Shown here piece after piece: positions 52,679-52,868 of a stretch of 52,868 nt of DNA; positions within the stretch are counted from its first letter, which is position 1, and each line of letters starts with the position of its first letter. Origin of the DNA: Clostridia bacterium. GTDB taxonomy: Bacteria; Bacillota; Clostridia; TANB77; CAG-465. Made by a program: the position numbers and the translations under genes. The notes under the pieces were generated by a model. That model was not told where the DNA came from, did not search any database, and was given only the letters and a program-made list of their open reading frames with translations. The stretch is from NCBI GenBank assembly GCA_028684095.1, contig JAQUGQ010000012.1, forward strand, positions 1 through 52,868, in the 5' to 3' direction.

Positions 52679-52818
52679 TGATTAATGAATTAAAAAAAAT
52701 AAAGAAAGTTAAAATTATAATTTTAATTTTAATTTTAATTGTTGTGTTAATGAATACCACACGTTATACGTGTGGTTCCAAAAAGCTTCTAGCGATGAAC
52801 AGAGTAACAGAAAAATAA
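52678..52818 (+). CDS. possible 46-residue membrane peptide
   Basis: An ATG at 52678, 7 bases after GGTGA, opens a 46-codon frame. It has a basic start (KKIKKVK), a hydrophobic helix (IIILILILIVVLM) and a short tail with one Cys. The helix comes from a repeated TTTTAA-type sequence, and the tail contains a hairpin (ACCACACG at 52756-52763 with CGTGTGGT at 52769-52776). The frame could therefore be fortuitous. It is not related to anything I recognise. Confidence 0.3.
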   Translation: MINELKKIKKVKIIILILILIVVLMNTTRYTCGSKKLLAMNRVTEK

Positions 52819-52832
52819 CACTCCCTTTATGC

Positions 52833-52856
52833 TATAATATAAGAGGTCGGACAACC
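52833..52856 (+). promoter_or_regulatory. -10 box with possible FadR-type operator
   Basis: TATAAT (52833-52838) is followed by GGTCGGACAACC (52845-52856). The core GTCGGAC fits the GT-N3-AC centre recognised by FadR-subfamily GntR regulators. The gene it would control lies beyond the window. Confidence 0.4.
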
Positions 52857-52868
52857 AAATATATTATA

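Overview
The window looks like a chromosomal segment from a very AT-rich, endospore-forming member of the Clostridia (Firmicutes). The evidence is the strong AT bias of both genes and spacers, AGGAGG-type ribosome binding sites with frequent TTG and GTG starts, and sporulation or spore-cortex genes (yqfC, yqfD, cwlD). A cobalamin riboswitch, a B12-dependent ribonucleotide reductase, an AgrBD/AgrCA-type peptide signalling locus, MecA-like and YlbF-like proteins and two LytR-CpsA-Psr proteins fit the same picture. No species can be named from sequence alone. No insertion sequence, prophage or CRISPR array is visible.

Layout, left to right. 1-2200: tRNA-Asn, a membrane-anchored transglutaminase-like protein and a small two-helix membrane protein. 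2341-6970: translation block rpsL-rpsG-fusA-tuf. 6970-7930: spacer with a 27-bp perfect inverted repeat, acpP, and a coding relic beside an orphan terminator. 7942-16510: rnc, a radical SAM protein, an Alg14/Alg13-like glycosyltransferase pair, a YitT protein, a split transketolase, rarA, a DUF5711-like protein and a CvpA-like protein. 16799-21451: an LCP protein, a D,D-carboxypeptidase, a ComEA-like protein, an unknown Cys-cluster protein and an HD-GYP regulator with a degenerate receiver. 21800-26901: a tight eight-gene Tad/Flp-like operon (GspF-type platform, prepilin, CpaB-like protein, a secreted unknown and two TadE-like pseudopilins) with no motor ATPase or prepilin peptidase. 26904-33619: mecA-like gene, rpsF-ssb-rpsR, a CapA-like protein, a YlbF-family protein, a membrane metallopeptidase, cwlD, tadA and a membrane protein.

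33695-34553 is a small accessory spot with two divergent tRNA-Arg genes, an XRE-regulator relic and an 81-residue protein made of a duplicated motif. 34814-40957 is a B12 block: cobalamin riboswitch, btuFCD-type importer, nrdJ and a Cys-rich small protein. 41100-43459 holds an unknown protein, tRNA-Glu, a hexapeptide acyltransferase and a second LCP protein. 43618-46194 (minus strand) holds a nucleotidase, dUTPase, HtpX and LemA. 46422-49657 is an agr-like quorum-sensing locus with agrBD and agrAC convergent. 49835-52619 is yqfC-yqfD-ybeY-dgkA. The window ends with a possible 46-residue peptide and a promoter carrying a possible FadR-type operator.

Functional links. The riboswitch probably adjusts B12 import, which supplies the cofactor of NrdJ. 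NrdJ, dUTPase and the nucleotidase all act on deoxynucleotide pools. CwlD, the carboxypeptidase, the LCP proteins, undecaprenol kinase and the Alg13/14 pair serve the cell envelope. TadA and tRNA-Arg(ACG) lie side by side as enzyme and substrate. The least ordinary loci are the motor-less Tad-like operon with its apparent AUU start, the convergent agr locus with an AgrD too short for routine gene calling, and the tRNA-Arg spot.
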